Positions 17,134 to 25,760 of a stretch of 64,000 bases of DNA are shown here, piece after piece. The stretch covers positions 62,001-126,000 of the forward strand of contig NZ_VDDA01000017.1 in NCBI RefSeq assembly GCF_006151805.1, given 5' to 3'. The stretch is from Methylobacterium terricola (GTDB lineage Bacteria; Pseudomonadota; Alphaproteobacteria; Rhizobiales; Beijerinckiaceae). Position numbers and translations under genes: made by a program. The notes under the pieces were generated by a model. It was not told the DNA's origin and searched no databases. It was given only the letters and a program-made list of their open reading frames with translations. Numbering within the stretch: the stretch's first letter is position 1; each line of letters opens with the position of its first letter.

Positions 17134-18820
17134 GCCGCAGGAAGCGCTCGACCTCGGCGTCGAGCCGCCCGGTGAGGTCGTCGACCTCGCGGGCAGCGGC
17201 ATCGACCGTCCCGGCGGCGCCGGCGGTCGAGCGCGATGCGGCGAGCACCGTGTCGAAGTCCCGCGCCATCGCGCACGATGCTTCCGCCGCGCCGCCGGCG
17301 CTGCGGGAGATCTCCCGCGTCGCAGCCCCCTGCTGGGTCACCGCGGAGGCGATGCCGGCGGTGGTCTCGTCGATGCGGTGCATGCGGGCGCGGATCCGCG
17401 CCAGGGCGCCGGCGGTCTCGTCGGTGGCCGCGCGCAGGCCGTCGACCTGCCGGGTGATCTCCTCGGTCGCCTTCGCGGTCTGGCCGGCGAGCGCCTTGAC
17501 CTCGGCGGCGACCACTGCGAAGCCGCGGCCGGCGGCGCCCGCCCGGGCGGCCTCGATCGTCGCGTTCAGCGCCAGCAGGTTGGTCTGGGCGGCGATGGCG
17601 TCGATCAGCGCCACCACGTCGCCGATCTGCGTCGAGGCGCGGACCAGCTCGCCGACCCGTCCGTCGGCCGCGACGGCCTCGGCGAGGGCCGAGGCGGTGC
17701 TGTCCTGCGCCCGGACCACCTGGCCGGTGATGTCGGCGACCGAGGCCGACAGCTCCTCGGCGGCGCCCGCCACGGTGGCGACGTTGCCGGAGGCGGCCTC
17801 GGACCGGGCGGAGGCCGCGGTGATCGCGCCCTCGGCGGCCTGCGCCTGCACGGCCATCGCGCCGGCCCGCTCGGTCAGCGCCGCGACGCGTCCCCCGAGG
17901 GCCGCGACCAGGGCGGCCACCTCGCCCCGGAAGGCGGCGATGGCCGCGTCGCGGGCGGCGCGCCGGCGCTCCGCCGCCTCGCTGCCGCGCCGGCCCTCCG
18001 CCTCGAGGGTCCGGGCGTGCCGGCTCGTCTCGCATAAGGATTCGAGCGCCTTGGCGACGGCGCCGATCTCGTCGCCGCGCCCGGCGTGGCGGATCGGGGC
18101 GTCGAGATCGCCGGCGGCGAGGCTCGAGACCCGGGTCGCGATGTCGACGAGGGGACGCACCAGGCGGCGCGCCGCCAAAGCCGCCACCAGGCAGGCGAGG
18201 AGCGCGATCGCTCCTGCCGCGAGGGTGACGGTGCGCATCGTCGCCGCATAGCCGAGATAGGATTCCTCGACCGGTACGCCGACATAAAGCGCGCCGTTGA
18301 CGCGGCCCCCAGCGTCGCGGGTCGGCTGGTAGAGCGTCTGGAAATGGCGGCCGAACAGGATCGCCTCGCCCTGGAAAGCCTCGCCGCGGCGCAGGGCGGC
18401 CTGCGCCGGGCCGTCGGGCGCGAGCGGCGTGCCGACCGCACGCTCGCCATTCTCCCTGCGGATCGTCGTCACCCGGCGGATGAAGGTGTCGCGCGCGGGG
18501 TCGTAGGCGAACACCGTGGCGCTGCCGCCGACATAGGCGACCGCATCGTCGACCACCGTGCTGTCGGCGAAGGCGGTCAGACCGGGCGCGGTGACCGCCG
18601 CGACCCGCCCGTCCGCGATCGTCGCCGTGGCGCCCGGCACCCGGCCGGCAAAGACCAGGGCGAGGGTGCGCCCGTATTGGTGCGTCCGCTCCAGATCCTG
18701 GCGCTGCAGATCGCTCCAGATCTGGCGCGAGGCCGCCACCCACATCGCTGCCGTCGTCACCACGATCGCGCACGCAACGATGACGACCACCTTCGTCGTC
18801 ATGCCGAAGCGGTTCTTCAT
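17120..18820 (-). CDS. Membrane methyl-accepting chemotaxis protein with periplasmic sensor domain
   Basis: A 566-residue transducer. ATG 18820 is preferred because AGGGG lies 8 nt upstream; an in-frame ATG 6 nt earlier is also possible. Topology: TM1 at about 8-30 (TTKVVVIVACAIVVTTAAMWVA), a periplasmic single-Cache-like domain at about 30-190 (DNA codes for GEAFQGEAILFGRHF, GALYVGVP), TM2 at about 200-220, a HAMP domain (RRLVRPLVDIATRVSSLAAGDLD), then a signalling domain with the tip IAAQTNLLALNATIEAARAG. It is an orphan receptor, not next to che genes, facing the molybdenum hydroxylase operon tail to tail. The ligand is unknown. Confidence 0.92.
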   Translation of the reverse strand: MKNRFGMTTKVVVIVACAIVVTTAAMWVAASRQIWSDLQRQDLERTHQYGRTLALVFAGRVPGATATIADGRVAAVTAPGLTAFADSTVVDDAVAYVGGSATVFAYDPARDTFIRRVTTIRRENGERAVGTPLAPDGPAQAALRRGEAFQGEAILFGRHFQTLYQPTRDAGGRVNGALYVGVPVEESYLGYAATMRTVTLAAGAIALLACLVAALAARRLVRPLVDIATRVSSLAAGDLDAPIRHAGRGDEIGAVAKALESLCETSRHARTLEAEGRRGSEAAERRRAARDAAIAAFRGEVAALVAALGGRVAALTERAGAMAVQAQAAEGAITAASARSEAASGNVATVAGAAEELSASVADITGQVVRAQDSTASALAEAVAADGRVGELVRASTQIGDVVALIDAIAAQTNLLALNATIEAARAGAAGRGFAVVAAEVKALAGQTAKATEEITRQVDGLRAATDETAGALARIRARMHRIDETTAGIASAVTQQGAATREISRSAGGAAEASCAMARDFDTVLAASRSTAGAAGTVDAAAREVDDLTGRLDAEVERFLRQVAA

Positions 18821-19334
18821 GCCCATTCCCCTGTTTCGGGAACCGGGTAGGCGAGACATGTTGACGATTGGTATCGCTAGACCGGCCGCCGGCGCCCGAA
18901 GACGCTGCCGGCACACTAGAGTCCAAGACAGTACTGATGCGATGCTTGCGCGTTCGGTCGTGTCAGCGCAAGAATGATTGCCGATGGGCCATGATGCGGC
19001 TGCGGGTGACGGGCATGTTCCGCAGTGCCGCGCATGTCGATGCGGCGACGCGATACTCGATGGGAGTTTCCAGGCCTCGCCTGGAGCTTCGAACGACACC
19101 GGGATCGCGGCCGGCGCCATCCGCCAGGCCGGTGACATTCGGCGGGGTGCGGCCGGACGGCTGCCAGGGGCGGCCCGGTCGCGGGCGGCATGCCGTTCTC
19201 CGGTCGGCCGGCATCTCACCCCGGCTTACCCCACCCGGCGTCGGACGGCCCTCGTCCCGGCCGGGTCGGGCGGAAGGCGGGGCCCCTGCCCCGCCGCACC
19301 ATCGACCGTCTCGTCGCTCCACGCCTCCGGCGCG
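18821..19334. other. Intergenic region without recognised gene
   Basis: About 510 bp between two minus-strand genes. Overlapping frames here are short and lack any recognisable motif. It contains an A/T-richer stretch at 18858-18985 that probably carries the MCP promoter. A partial third copy of the 41-bp repeat (CACGCCTCCGGCGCG) ends at 19334. Confidence 0.4.
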
Positions 19335-19416
19335 GTAGACCTCAGGCTGTCTTCTTCGCCCGCGCCGTCGGCGCGGTAGACCTCAGGCCTTCTTCTTCGC
19401 CCGCGCCTTCGGCGCG
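19335..19416. repeat. Two 41-bp tandem units duplicating the 3' end of a small gene
   Basis: Unit 1 is 19335-19375 and unit 2 is 19376-19416, with 3 mismatches in 41. Unit 2 holds the last 11 codons and TGA (19385-19383) of the minus-strand small gene; unit 1 is a copy of this lying after the stop. Remnants of a third unit precede 19335. Confidence 0.9.
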
Positions 19417-19613
19417 GGCTTGGCGGCCGCGACCACCTCGGCCTCGGCCTGGCGGGCGAGGCGCAGGGCCTTCAGGCGCGCCGTGTTGTCGTCCCGGTTG
19501 CGCTCCGCGTTGGCGAGATCGGCCCAAGCCTGCGCCGCCATCTCGGCCTGCATCTGGGCCCGCGCCGCGCGGGTCTCGGCCTGTCCGCGCGCGGTGCTGT
19601 CTTGGGTCGCCAT
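19383..19613 (-). CDS. Small Ala/Lys-rich protein of unknown function
   Basis: A 76-residue hydrophilic protein starting at ATG 19613, with AGAGGGA about 9 nt upstream. The first 60 residues are helical, Ala/Arg/Glu-rich, with AEMAAQAWADLANAERNRDD. The C-terminus is a basic Pro/Ala/Lys tail (KPAPKARAKKKA) resembling tails of nucleoid-associated or H1-like proteins. The last codons and stop are tandemly duplicated downstream (19335-19416). No known domain is recognised; DNA binding through the basic tail is only a possibility. Confidence 0.65.
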   Translation of the reverse strand: MATQDSTARGQAETRAARAQMQAEMAAQAWADLANAERNRDDNTARLKALRLARQAEAEVVAAAKPAPKARAKKKA

Positions 19614-19793
19614 GACGTCATCCCTCTTGCGAGGCGCGGGCGGGCCGCGGCCTCGGAGGGCACCGGGTCGAACGGGCCGCCGAGTGCGGTCCGCCGCCGG
19701 CGCCAGACATTCATGTAGGGCGCGGCGGTGATTTGTCATGCTCTCACGACCGACCGGCGCCGAACGCGGCCCGCGGAGAGGCGGCGCCCCGCC

Positions 19794-20066
19794 TCAATGG
19801 AGGTTCGGGCTGTCGTGCCGGGGCTCCTCGGGCGCGTCCCCGGCCAGGGCCTCGGCGAAGGGGAATTCCAGCACCACCTCACCGGCCTCGTCGGTCACCA
19901 CCAGGCTCGCGGCGAGCAGCCGGTCCTGGTTCTTCGGGTCGTCCATCATCGCGCGGATGATCGAGCGCGAGGCCTCCCAGGCGTGATCGGGATCGCGCAG
20001 CTCCTCACCGTTCAGGTCGGTGATGACGTCCTCGCCGATATGAGTGTTGAAGAAGTATCGGGGCAT
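19794..20066 (-). CDS. DUF6894-family small protein
   Basis: A 90-residue protein beginning MPRYFFNTHIGEDVITDLNG, the characteristic start of the DUF6894 family, which is abundant in Methylobacterium and Bradyrhizobium. The mid region EELRDPDHAWEASRSIIRAM also fits, and the C-terminus is acidic. The start codon 20066 is fixed by the family N-terminus. Function is unknown; members are often found as many paralogues in one genome. Confidence 0.85.
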   Translation of the reverse strand: MPRYFFNTHIGEDVITDLNGEELRDPDHAWEASRSIIRAMMDDPKNQDRLLAASLVVTDEAGEVVLEFPFAEALAGDAPEEPRHDSPNLH

Positions 20067-20429
20067 GGGCAGTCCTTCCCAGCGAACAGTGTGTGTGCAG
20101 GTGGCTCTACCTGCCCTGTTTGTTCCCTCCGTTCCAGTCCCCTCACCGGGGGTTACAATGCCGATTCCGGTCTGTTCACTGGTCCGGGAACGGGGATCGG
20201 CCTTTTCGGCGCAGCTCTGACCGCGACGGGGCACGGGCAGGGCCGGGAGGTGCCGCAGGATCGCCGGGGTCCCCCCGAAAGGCGGTCGGGACGCCGGGGG
20301 GAAGCCGGCGAGAGGCCTATTGCGCCGGCCCCGGATTTCGGGCTTCCTTGAGGTCAGGGACTCCGCCGAAACGCCCATCGTCGCATAAGGGTGTCGCGCG
20401 GTCTCCCGCATGGGAGCCCGAGACGTCCG
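20067..20429. other. Divergent intergenic region
   Basis: About 360 bp between the DUF6894 gene and the repeat-protein gene. Contains a short inverted repeat GCAGGT-N6-ACCTGC at 20097-20114 just upstream of the DUF6894 start, a possible operator or leader hairpin, and an A/T-richer patch at 20115-20215. No ORF is convincing. Confidence 0.4.
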
Positions 20430-20729
20430 ATGTTCTGGCGCATGGTCAACTGGAACCGCAGACCCGATCCCCCCGCGCTCATCGGCGGCTTCGATCCGGT
20501 CTATTACCTCGGCAAGAACCCGGACGTCGCGGCGGAGGGGTGCGATCCCCTCGACCACTACCTGTATTTCGGCTGGCGCGAGGGTCGGGACCCATCGGCC
20601 GAGTTCAGCACCAGCGGCTACCTCTCGGCCAATCCGGACGTGGCGCGGGCTGGCGTCAATCCTCTGCTCCATTACCGCGAGCACGGCCTCGCCGAACGCC
20701 GCCGCGGCTGGCAGAAGCCGGGCGCCTGA
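20430..20729 (+). CDS. Small protein made of two NPDVA-type repeats
   Basis: A 99-residue protein, start ATG 20430. After a short basic N-terminus it consists of two copies of a repeat: FDPVYYLGKNPDVA..DPLDHYLYFGWREGRDPS (about 20-55) and FSTSGYLSANPDVA..NPLLHYREHGLAERR (about 57-92). This repeat is usually a small part of large glycosyltransferases, sulfotransferases or calcium-binding surface proteins; here it stands alone. No signal peptide or catalytic motif is seen. Function unknown. Confidence 0.75.
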   Translation: MFWRMVNWNRRPDPPALIGGFDPVYYLGKNPDVAAEGCDPLDHYLYFGWREGRDPSAEFSTSGYLSANPDVARAGVNPLLHYREHGLAERRRGWQKPGA

Positions 20730-20818
20730 TCGGCGGACCGGCGCCCGGCGCCACAGCAGTGTTCGGGACGAACCAGTCCGCGCGTCGTCGGACGATGCGC
20801 GGGGGCAGGCGCCGTCGC

Positions 20819-21184
20819 TCAGCTGCCCCGGTAGGTGCTGTAGGAATAGGGCGCGATCAGGAGAGGCACGTGGTAATGGTCGAGCCCCGGCCGGACCACG
20901 AAGCGCACCGGCACCTCGTCGAGGAAGTCGCCGGCCCCCGCATCGCCCGCGCCCGCGAAATAGGCGCCGACCGCGAAGACCAGTTCGTAGGTGCCAGGCC
21001 GCAGCGACTCGCCCGCGAGCAGCGGCGCGTCGCAGCGCCCATCCGCGTTGGTGAGGGTGCGGGCGACCTCCTCCCGCACGCCGTCCGTGATGCGCCAGAG
21101 TTGCAGGGCCACACCGGCGGCCGGGCGGCCATGGGCGGTGTCCAGCACATGGGTCGTCAGGCGTGGCAGGCTCTGGCTCGACAT
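20819..21184 (-). CDS. uraH: 5-hydroxyisourate hydrolase (transthyretin-like)
   Basis: Second step of urate degradation: hydrolyses 5-hydroxyisourate to OHCU. The 121-residue protein starts at ATG 21184 (MSSQSLPRLTTHVLD). Family signatures are LTTHVLDTAHGRPAAGV with the catalytic His, RTLTNADGRCDAPLL, and the C-terminal YSTYRGS tetrapeptide that defines HIU hydrolase against transthyretin. It is divergent from an 8-oxoguanine deaminase gene, which produces urate, so product and substrate link the pair. Confidence 0.95.
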   Translation of the reverse strand: MSSQSLPRLTTHVLDTAHGRPAAGVALQLWRITDGVREEVARTLTNADGRCDAPLLAGESLRPGTYELVFAVGAYFAGAGDAGAGDFLDEVPVRFVVRPGLDHYHVPLLIAPYSYSTYRGS

Positions 21185-21257
21185 GATCGGTCTCCGGTCT
21201 CGGGGGATGCAGGACGTGGGCGGTGCAGGACTCGTGAGGTGCTTGAGGGCTGCCGTT

Positions 21258-21290
21258 CGGTCAAGCGTGGCTTGACCGGCCCCGGCCGGT
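21258..21290. promoter_or_regulatory. Overlapping palindromes between divergent purine-catabolism genes
   Basis: CGGTCAAGC-GTG-GCTTGACCG at 21258-21278 is a perfect 9-bp inverted repeat with a 3-bp centre. It overlaps ACCGGCC-CC-GGCCGGT at 21275-21290. Both lie 37-70 bp upstream of the deaminase ATG and 74 or more bp upstream of the uraH ATG, so they are candidate operators for joint control. No regulator gene is adjacent. Confidence 0.6.
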
Positions 21291-21326
21291 CCGCGCAGCA
21301 TGCGGCCTCACCTGCCGGAGTCTCGC

Positions 21327-22682
21327 ATGGCCACGCTTCTCCTGCGCAACGCCGACCGCGTCGTCACCATGGACGAGGCGCGGCGTGAGATCGAGGGCGG
21401 CTTCGTGCTCCTCGCGGACAACCGCATCGTCGCGGTCGGCGGGCCCGAGACGCTGCCCGAGAGCGCCGACACGGTGATCGATCTGTCCGGCCACGTGCTG
21501 CTGCCCGGCCTGATCAACACCCACCACCACATGTACCAGTCGCTGACCCGGGCCGTGCCGGCGGCGCAGGATGCCGACCTGTTCGGCTGGCTGAAGGCGC
21601 TGTATCCGATCTGGGCCCGGCTGACGCCCGAGATGGTGCGGGTCTCGACGCAGACCGCGATGGCCGAGCTGATGCTGTCGGGCTGCACCACCTCGAGCGA
21701 CCACCTCTACCTCTATCCCAATGGCTGCCGCCTCGACGACAGCATCGAGGCCGCCGACGCGATCGGCCTGCGCTTCCACGCCGCCCGCGGAGCGATGAGC
21801 GTCGGCGAGAGCGCCGGCGGCCTGCCGCCCGATGCGCTGGTCGAGGACGAGGCCGCGATCCTCGCCGACACCCGCAGGCTGATCGAGACCTGGCACGATC
21901 CGGCACCGTTCGCGATGCGCCGGATCGTGGTGGCGCCGTGCTCGCCGTTCTCGGTCAGCCCGGGTCTGATGCGGGACGCGGCCATGCTGGCCCGCGCGTA
22001 CGGCGTCTCGCTCCATACGCATCTGGCCGAGAATGAGGACGACGTCGCCTATAGCCGCGAACGCTTCGGGATGACGCCCGCGGACTACGCCGCCGATCTC
22101 GGCTGGGTTGGGCCGGACGTCTGGCACGCCCACTGCGTCAAGCTCGACGAGGCCGGCATCCGGCTCTTCGCCCGCACCGGCACCGGCGTCGCGCACTGCC
22201 CGTGCTCGAACATGCGGCTCGCTTCCGGCATCGCGCCGGTGCCGCGGATGCGTTGCGAGGGCGTGCCGGTCGGACTCGGCGTCGACGGCTCGGCCTCGAA
22301 CGATGGCAGTCATCTCTTGGGCGAGGCGCGCCAGGCGATGCTCCTCGCCCGGGTCGGCCACGGCCCCGCCGCGATGACTGCCCGCGCGGCCCTGGAACTC
22401 GCGACCCTCGGCGGCGCCCGGGTGCTCGGACGCAACGATATCGGGGCGCTCAAACCCGGCATGGCTGCCGATTGCGTCGCCTTCGACCTGCGCGGCTTGT
22501 CCACCGCGGGCGCCCTGCACGATCCGGTCGCGGCGCTCGTGTTCTGCGCACCGCCGGGCGTGGCGCTCAGCGTGATCAATGGGCGGATCGTGGTGCGCGA
22601 GGGGCGGCTCACGACGCTGGATACGGGCGTGCTGGCCGAGGATCACAACGCGCTGAGCCGCCGGCTGATCAACGGGGAGTAG
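21327..22682 (+). CDS. 8-oxoguanine deaminase (amidohydrolase family)
   Basis: Converts 8-oxoguanine to urate. A 451-residue metal-dependent amidohydrolase. The start ATG 21327 has GGAG 8-11 nt upstream. Motifs in order: the TRM strand and metal site LLPGLINTHHHMYQS (HxH), GCTTSSDHLYLYPNG characteristic of this clade, SLHTHLAEN, WHAHCVKL, HCPCSNMRLASG and VGLGVDGSASND. The HCPCSNxRL and GCTTSSDHxY motifs are shared with 8-oxoguanine deaminases and close triazine/cytosine-type hydrolases. Divergence from uraH supports the purine assignment. Confidence 0.88.
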   Translation: MATLLLRNADRVVTMDEARREIEGGFVLLADNRIVAVGGPETLPESADTVIDLSGHVLLPGLINTHHHMYQSLTRAVPAAQDADLFGWLKALYPIWARLTPEMVRVSTQTAMAELMLSGCTTSSDHLYLYPNGCRLDDSIEAADAIGLRFHAARGAMSVGESAGGLPPDALVEDEAAILADTRRLIETWHDPAPFAMRRIVVAPCSPFSVSPGLMRDAAMLARAYGVSLHTHLAENEDDVAYSRERFGMTPADYAADLGWVGPDVWHAHCVKLDEAGIRLFARTGTGVAHCPCSNMRLASGIAPVPRMRCEGVPVGLGVDGSASNDGSHLLGEARQAMLLARVGHGPAAMTARAALELATLGGARVLGRNDIGALKPGMAADCVAFDLRGLSTAGALHDPVAALVFCAPPGVALSVINGRIVVREGRLTTLDTGVLAEDHNALSRRLINGE

Positions 22683-22691
22683 CGGCCCGGG

Positions 22692-23396
22692 TCAGTGTCC
22701 CGCCAGCGCCCGATCGACCGCCGCCTCGGCATGCAGCGCCGTGGTGTCGAAGAGCGGCACCGGGCTGTCCTCGGGCCGTACCAGCAGCATGATCTCGGTG
22801 CAGCCGAGGATGATTGCCTCGGCGCCCCGCTCGACCAGCCGGGCGATGATCGCGCGATACGCCTCGCGCGAGGCGGGCTCGACCCGCCCCCGGACCAACT
22901 CCTCGTAGATCACCCGGTGCACCGCGGCGCGGTCGTCGGCCTCCGGCACCAGCACGTCGAGGCCGTAGCGCGCCGCGAGGCGGCCCTTGTAGAAGTCCTG
23001 CTCCATCGTGAAGGCCGTGCCGAGGAGCCCGACCCGGCGGATGCCCGCGGCGCGGATCCGCTCCGCCGTCGGGTCGGCGATGTGCAGGAGCGGCAGGCCG
23101 ATCGCCGCCTGCACCGCGTCGGCCATGCGGTGCATGGTGTTGGTGCAGATCACCACGAACTCGGCCCCGCCCCGCTCCAGCCGCCGGGCGGCCTCGATCA
23201 GCGCGGCCGTCGCCTCGTCCCAGCGTCCGGCCTGCTGCAGGGCCTCGATCTCGCCGAAATCGAACGACCACAGCAGGCAGCGGGCCGAGCGCAGGCCGCC
23301 GAGACGGGCGCGCACCGTCTCGTTGATGATGCGGTAGTACTCGGCCGAGCTCTCCCAGCTCATCCCGCCGATCAGGCCGATGACTTTCTGCTGCAT
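22692..23396 (-). CDS. Aspartate/glutamate racemase-family protein
   Basis: A 234-residue cofactor-independent amino-acid racemase. Two catalytic cysteines are visible in CTNTMHRM (about residue 84) and ILGCTEIMLL (about residue 197), with the family N-terminus IGLIGGMSWESSAEYYRIIN. Start ATG 23396 immediately precedes that motif. It resembles the YgeA-like broad-specificity branch. It is convergent with the 8-oxoguanine deaminase with a 9-bp gap; participation in purine or hydantoin metabolism is not shown. Confidence 0.9.
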   Translation of the reverse strand: MQQKVIGLIGGMSWESSAEYYRIINETVRARLGGLRSARCLLWSFDFGEIEALQQAGRWDEATAALIEAARRLERGGAEFVVICTNTMHRMADAVQAAIGLPLLHIADPTAERIRAAGIRRVGLLGTAFTMEQDFYKGRLAARYGLDVLVPEADDRAAVHRVIYEELVRGRVEPASREAYRAIIARLVERGAEAIILGCTEIMLLVRPEDSPVPLFDTTALHAEAAVDRALAGH

Positions 23397-23430
23397 TCCA
23401 GCCTGCCCTGCTCGCGGAGATCCCTCGATC

Positions 23431-23466
23431 GTCATCCCGGGGCGGCGACAGCGGAACCCGGGACGA
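23431..23466. repeat. Interspersed palindromic repeat, copy 2
   Basis: GTCATCCCGGGGCGGCGACA followed by GCGGAACCCGGGACGAT, sharing the CAGCGGAACCCGGGA core and the flanking CCCGGGG arm with the copy at 11692-11726. Confidence 0.7.
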
Positions 23467-23517
23467 TCCTGTGAGGTGGCGCCGGGAGGGCCGATCGACC
23501 CGGCCCGGCGCCGCCCC

Positions 23518-24900
23518 CTACTTCGCCAACGCCGCCAGGATCCGCGCCCAGCTGCGCGTGCCCTTGTGGAAGCTCTGCAGATCGTACTTCTCGTTCGGCG
23601 AGTGCACCCGGTCGTCGTCGAGGCCGAAGCCGACCAGCAGCGTGTCGAGGCCGAGCGTGCGCTTGAAGTCGCCGACGATCGGGATCGAGCCGCCCGACCC
23701 GATGGTGACCGGGGCGCGGCCCCATTCCTCGGCGAGCGCCTGCTTGGCGGCCTCGAGCGCCGGCATGCCGTGGGGCAGCGCGAGCGCCCGCGAGCCTTTG
23801 TGGGTGATGACCTCGGCCGAGCAATCGACCGGGATGCGAGCCGCGACGAAGGCGCGGAAGTTGCGGTCGAGGGCCTCGGGATCCTGGTCGCCGACGAGGC
23901 GGAACGAGATCTTGGTGCTGGCCTGCGCGGCGATCACCGTCTTGGTGCCCTCGCCGGTATAGCCGCCGATGATGCCGTTGGCGTCGCAGGTCGGGCGGGA
24001 CTGGATCTGCTCGATCAGCATCCGGTCGCGCTCGCCCGCCGGCCGGTTCAGCCCGACGGTGCCGAGGAAGCTCTCGGGCGTCAGGTCGAGGCCGCGCCAC
24101 TGCTCCAGCACCTCCGGCGGCGTCTCGTGCACGCCGTCGTAGAAGCCCGGTACCGTCACCCGGCCGTCCTCATCGTGCAGGTCGGCGATGATGCGCGAGA
24201 GCACCCGGATCGGGTTGGCCGCCGCGCCCCCGAACAGGCCGGAATGCAGGTCGCGGTCGGCGCAGCGGACCGTGACCTCGAAATAGGCCAGCCCGCGCAG
24301 CGACGAGGTGATGGCCGGGGTGTCGCGGTCCCACATGCCGGTGTCGCAGACGAGCGCGACGTCGGCCTTCAGCTCGTCGCGGTTCGCCGCCACCCATTCG
24401 GGCAGGAATTGCGATCCGTTCTCCTCCGCCCCCTCGATCAACAGGGTGACGCCGACCGGCAGCTCGCCGTCGATCGCCTTGAAGGCGCGGCAGGCCTCGA
24501 CGAAGGTCATCACCTGGCCCTTGTCGTCGCAGGCGCCGCGCGCGCTGATGACCGTGCGGCCGTCGGGGAGCGTCGCCATCCGCGGCTCGAAGGGCGGCGT
24601 CTCCCACAGCTCCAGCGGATCGACCGGCTGCACGTCGTAATGGCCGTAGAACAGCACGTGCGGCGCGCCCGGCTTCGGGTAATGGGCGAGCACCACCGGG
24701 TGGCCGCCGGTCTCGCGCAACGACGCGTCGAAGCCCATGGCGGCGAGGTCGCCCTTCAGCCATTCGGCGGCCTTCCGGCACTCCGCCGCGAAGGCCGGAT
24801 CGGTCGAGATCGACGGGATGCGCAGGAAGGCGAACAGCCGCTCCAGGGAATTGTCGAGGTCACGGTCGATGTCGTTGAGAATCCGGTCGGGCGCGGCCAT
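23518..24900 (-). CDS. M20-family metallopeptidase (dipeptidase)
   Basis: A 460-residue di-zinc peptidase of the M20/M25/M40 dipeptidase branch. Zinc and catalytic motifs: VLFYGHYDVQP (His and Asp), ARGACDDKGQ (bridging Asp), EGAEENGS (general base Glu and zinc Glu), CDTGMW, and the C-terminal GFGLDDDRVHSPNEKYDL (His). The dimerisation 'lid' domain lies between about 190 and 350, including LHSGLFGGAAANPIRVL. ATG 24900. Probably hydrolyses short peptides in the cytoplasm; no signal peptide. Confidence 0.94.
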   Translation of the reverse strand: MAAPDRILNDIDRDLDNSLERLFAFLRIPSISTDPAFAAECRKAAEWLKGDLAAMGFDASLRETGGHPVVLAHYPKPGAPHVLFYGHYDVQPVDPLELWETPPFEPRMATLPDGRTVISARGACDDKGQVMTFVEACRAFKAIDGELPVGVTLLIEGAEENGSQFLPEWVAANRDELKADVALVCDTGMWDRDTPAITSSLRGLAYFEVTVRCADRDLHSGLFGGAAANPIRVLSRIIADLHDEDGRVTVPGFYDGVHETPPEVLEQWRGLDLTPESFLGTVGLNRPAGERDRMLIEQIQSRPTCDANGIIGGYTGEGTKTVIAAQASTKISFRLVGDQDPEALDRNFRAFVAARIPVDCSAEVITHKGSRALALPHGMPALEAAKQALAEEWGRAPVTIGSGGSIPIVGDFKRTLGLDTLLVGFGLDDDRVHSPNEKYDLQSFHKGTRSWARILAALAK

Positions 24901-25226
24901 GCGGGGTCTCCGGTCTGGCCGGGCCCTCAGTCGGCCCGGCGCTCAGGGTGCCATCACTAGCGCAGCGGGGCGACGGCCAGAAGCGGTGAGGTGCGGGCGA
25001 CGGGCGGCGGTGGACGCATGGCGCTCCGAGGTTTGCACGGGGCACCCTCTCCCCTTCGGAGGGGGGAAGGTTTCCCGCCTCGCGTCCCGCAGGCGACCGC
25101 CCGCCCACATCCCCCGATACTCCCTTGGGGAACGTCCGCACACTGGAACGGTTATCGGGTATGCCGCCCGGCCGGGGGCCGCGCGCCCGCTCTCGGCGCG
25201 CGCCGAGGCCGGGCCTCTCACGATCG
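24901..25226. other. Divergent promoter region between peptidase and Pao-type operon
   Basis: 326 bp with no convincing ORF. Contains an imperfect hairpin near 25043-25070 (CACCCTCTCCCC...GGAGGGGGGAAGG) that resembles the 10159-10192 element. Promoters of both flanking genes must lie here, but none is clear. Confidence 0.4.
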
Positions 25227-25760
25227 ATGGCCAAGCCCATGCTCAGCGAAAGCGGCTCCTCCGCCCCACCGGAGACGATTCCGGTCACGCTTACGGTCAA
25301 CGGGCAGGAGCGCCAGCTCCGGGTCGCGCCCTGGACCACGCTCCTCGACCTGCTGCGCGAGGAACTCGACCTCACCGGCACCAAGAAGGGCTGCGACCAC
25401 GGCCAGTGCGGCGCCTGCACGGTGATCGTCGACGGCAAGCGGATCAATTCCTGCCTGGCGCTGGCCGTGCAGAAGGACGGCGCCCACGTCACCACCATCG
25501 AGGGCCTGTCGACGGGGAGCCTGCACCCGGTCCAGGCCGCGTTCGTCGAGCACGACGCGTTCCAGTGCGGCTACTGCACCCCGGGCCAGATCATGTCGGC
25601 GGTGGCGCTGATCGAGGAGGGCCGGGCCCGCTCGCGCGACGAGATCCGCGAGCACATGAGCGGCAACATCTGCCGCTGCGGCGCCTATTCCAACATCGTC
25701 GATGCCGTCGAGGACGTGCTGAAGAACAAGGGCTCGTCCTTCCGGGAGGCCGCGGAATGA
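25227..25760 (+). CDS. paoA: [2Fe-2S] subunit of PaoABC-type aldehyde/xanthine-family oxidoreductase
   Basis: A 177-residue iron-sulfur subunit. Ferredoxin-type site: GCDHGQCGACTVIVDG and a later SCLALAV Cys; second cluster: CGYCTPGQIMSA and ICRCGAYSNI. Start ATG 25227, with a second ATG 12 nt later. Unlike E. coli PaoA, no twin-arginine signal is visible in any in-frame upstream sequence, so this complex may be cytoplasmic. The stop overlaps the next start as ATGA. Transfers electrons from the molybdenum site to the FAD subunit. Confidence 0.9.
   Translation: MAKPMLSESGSSAPPETIPVTLTVNGQERQLRVAPWTTLLDLLREELDLTGTKKGCDHGQCGACTVIVDGKRINSCLALAVQKDGAHVTTIEGLSTGSLHPVQAAFVEHDAFQCGYCTPGQIMSAVALIEEGRARSRDEIREHMSGNICRCGAYSNIVDAVEDVLKNKGSSFREAAE

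Noticed and set aside
14859..18926. 1355-codon open frame on the minus strand
   Set aside because: It covers the molybdopterin subunit in antisense and the MCP gene in another frame; no domain is recognisable.
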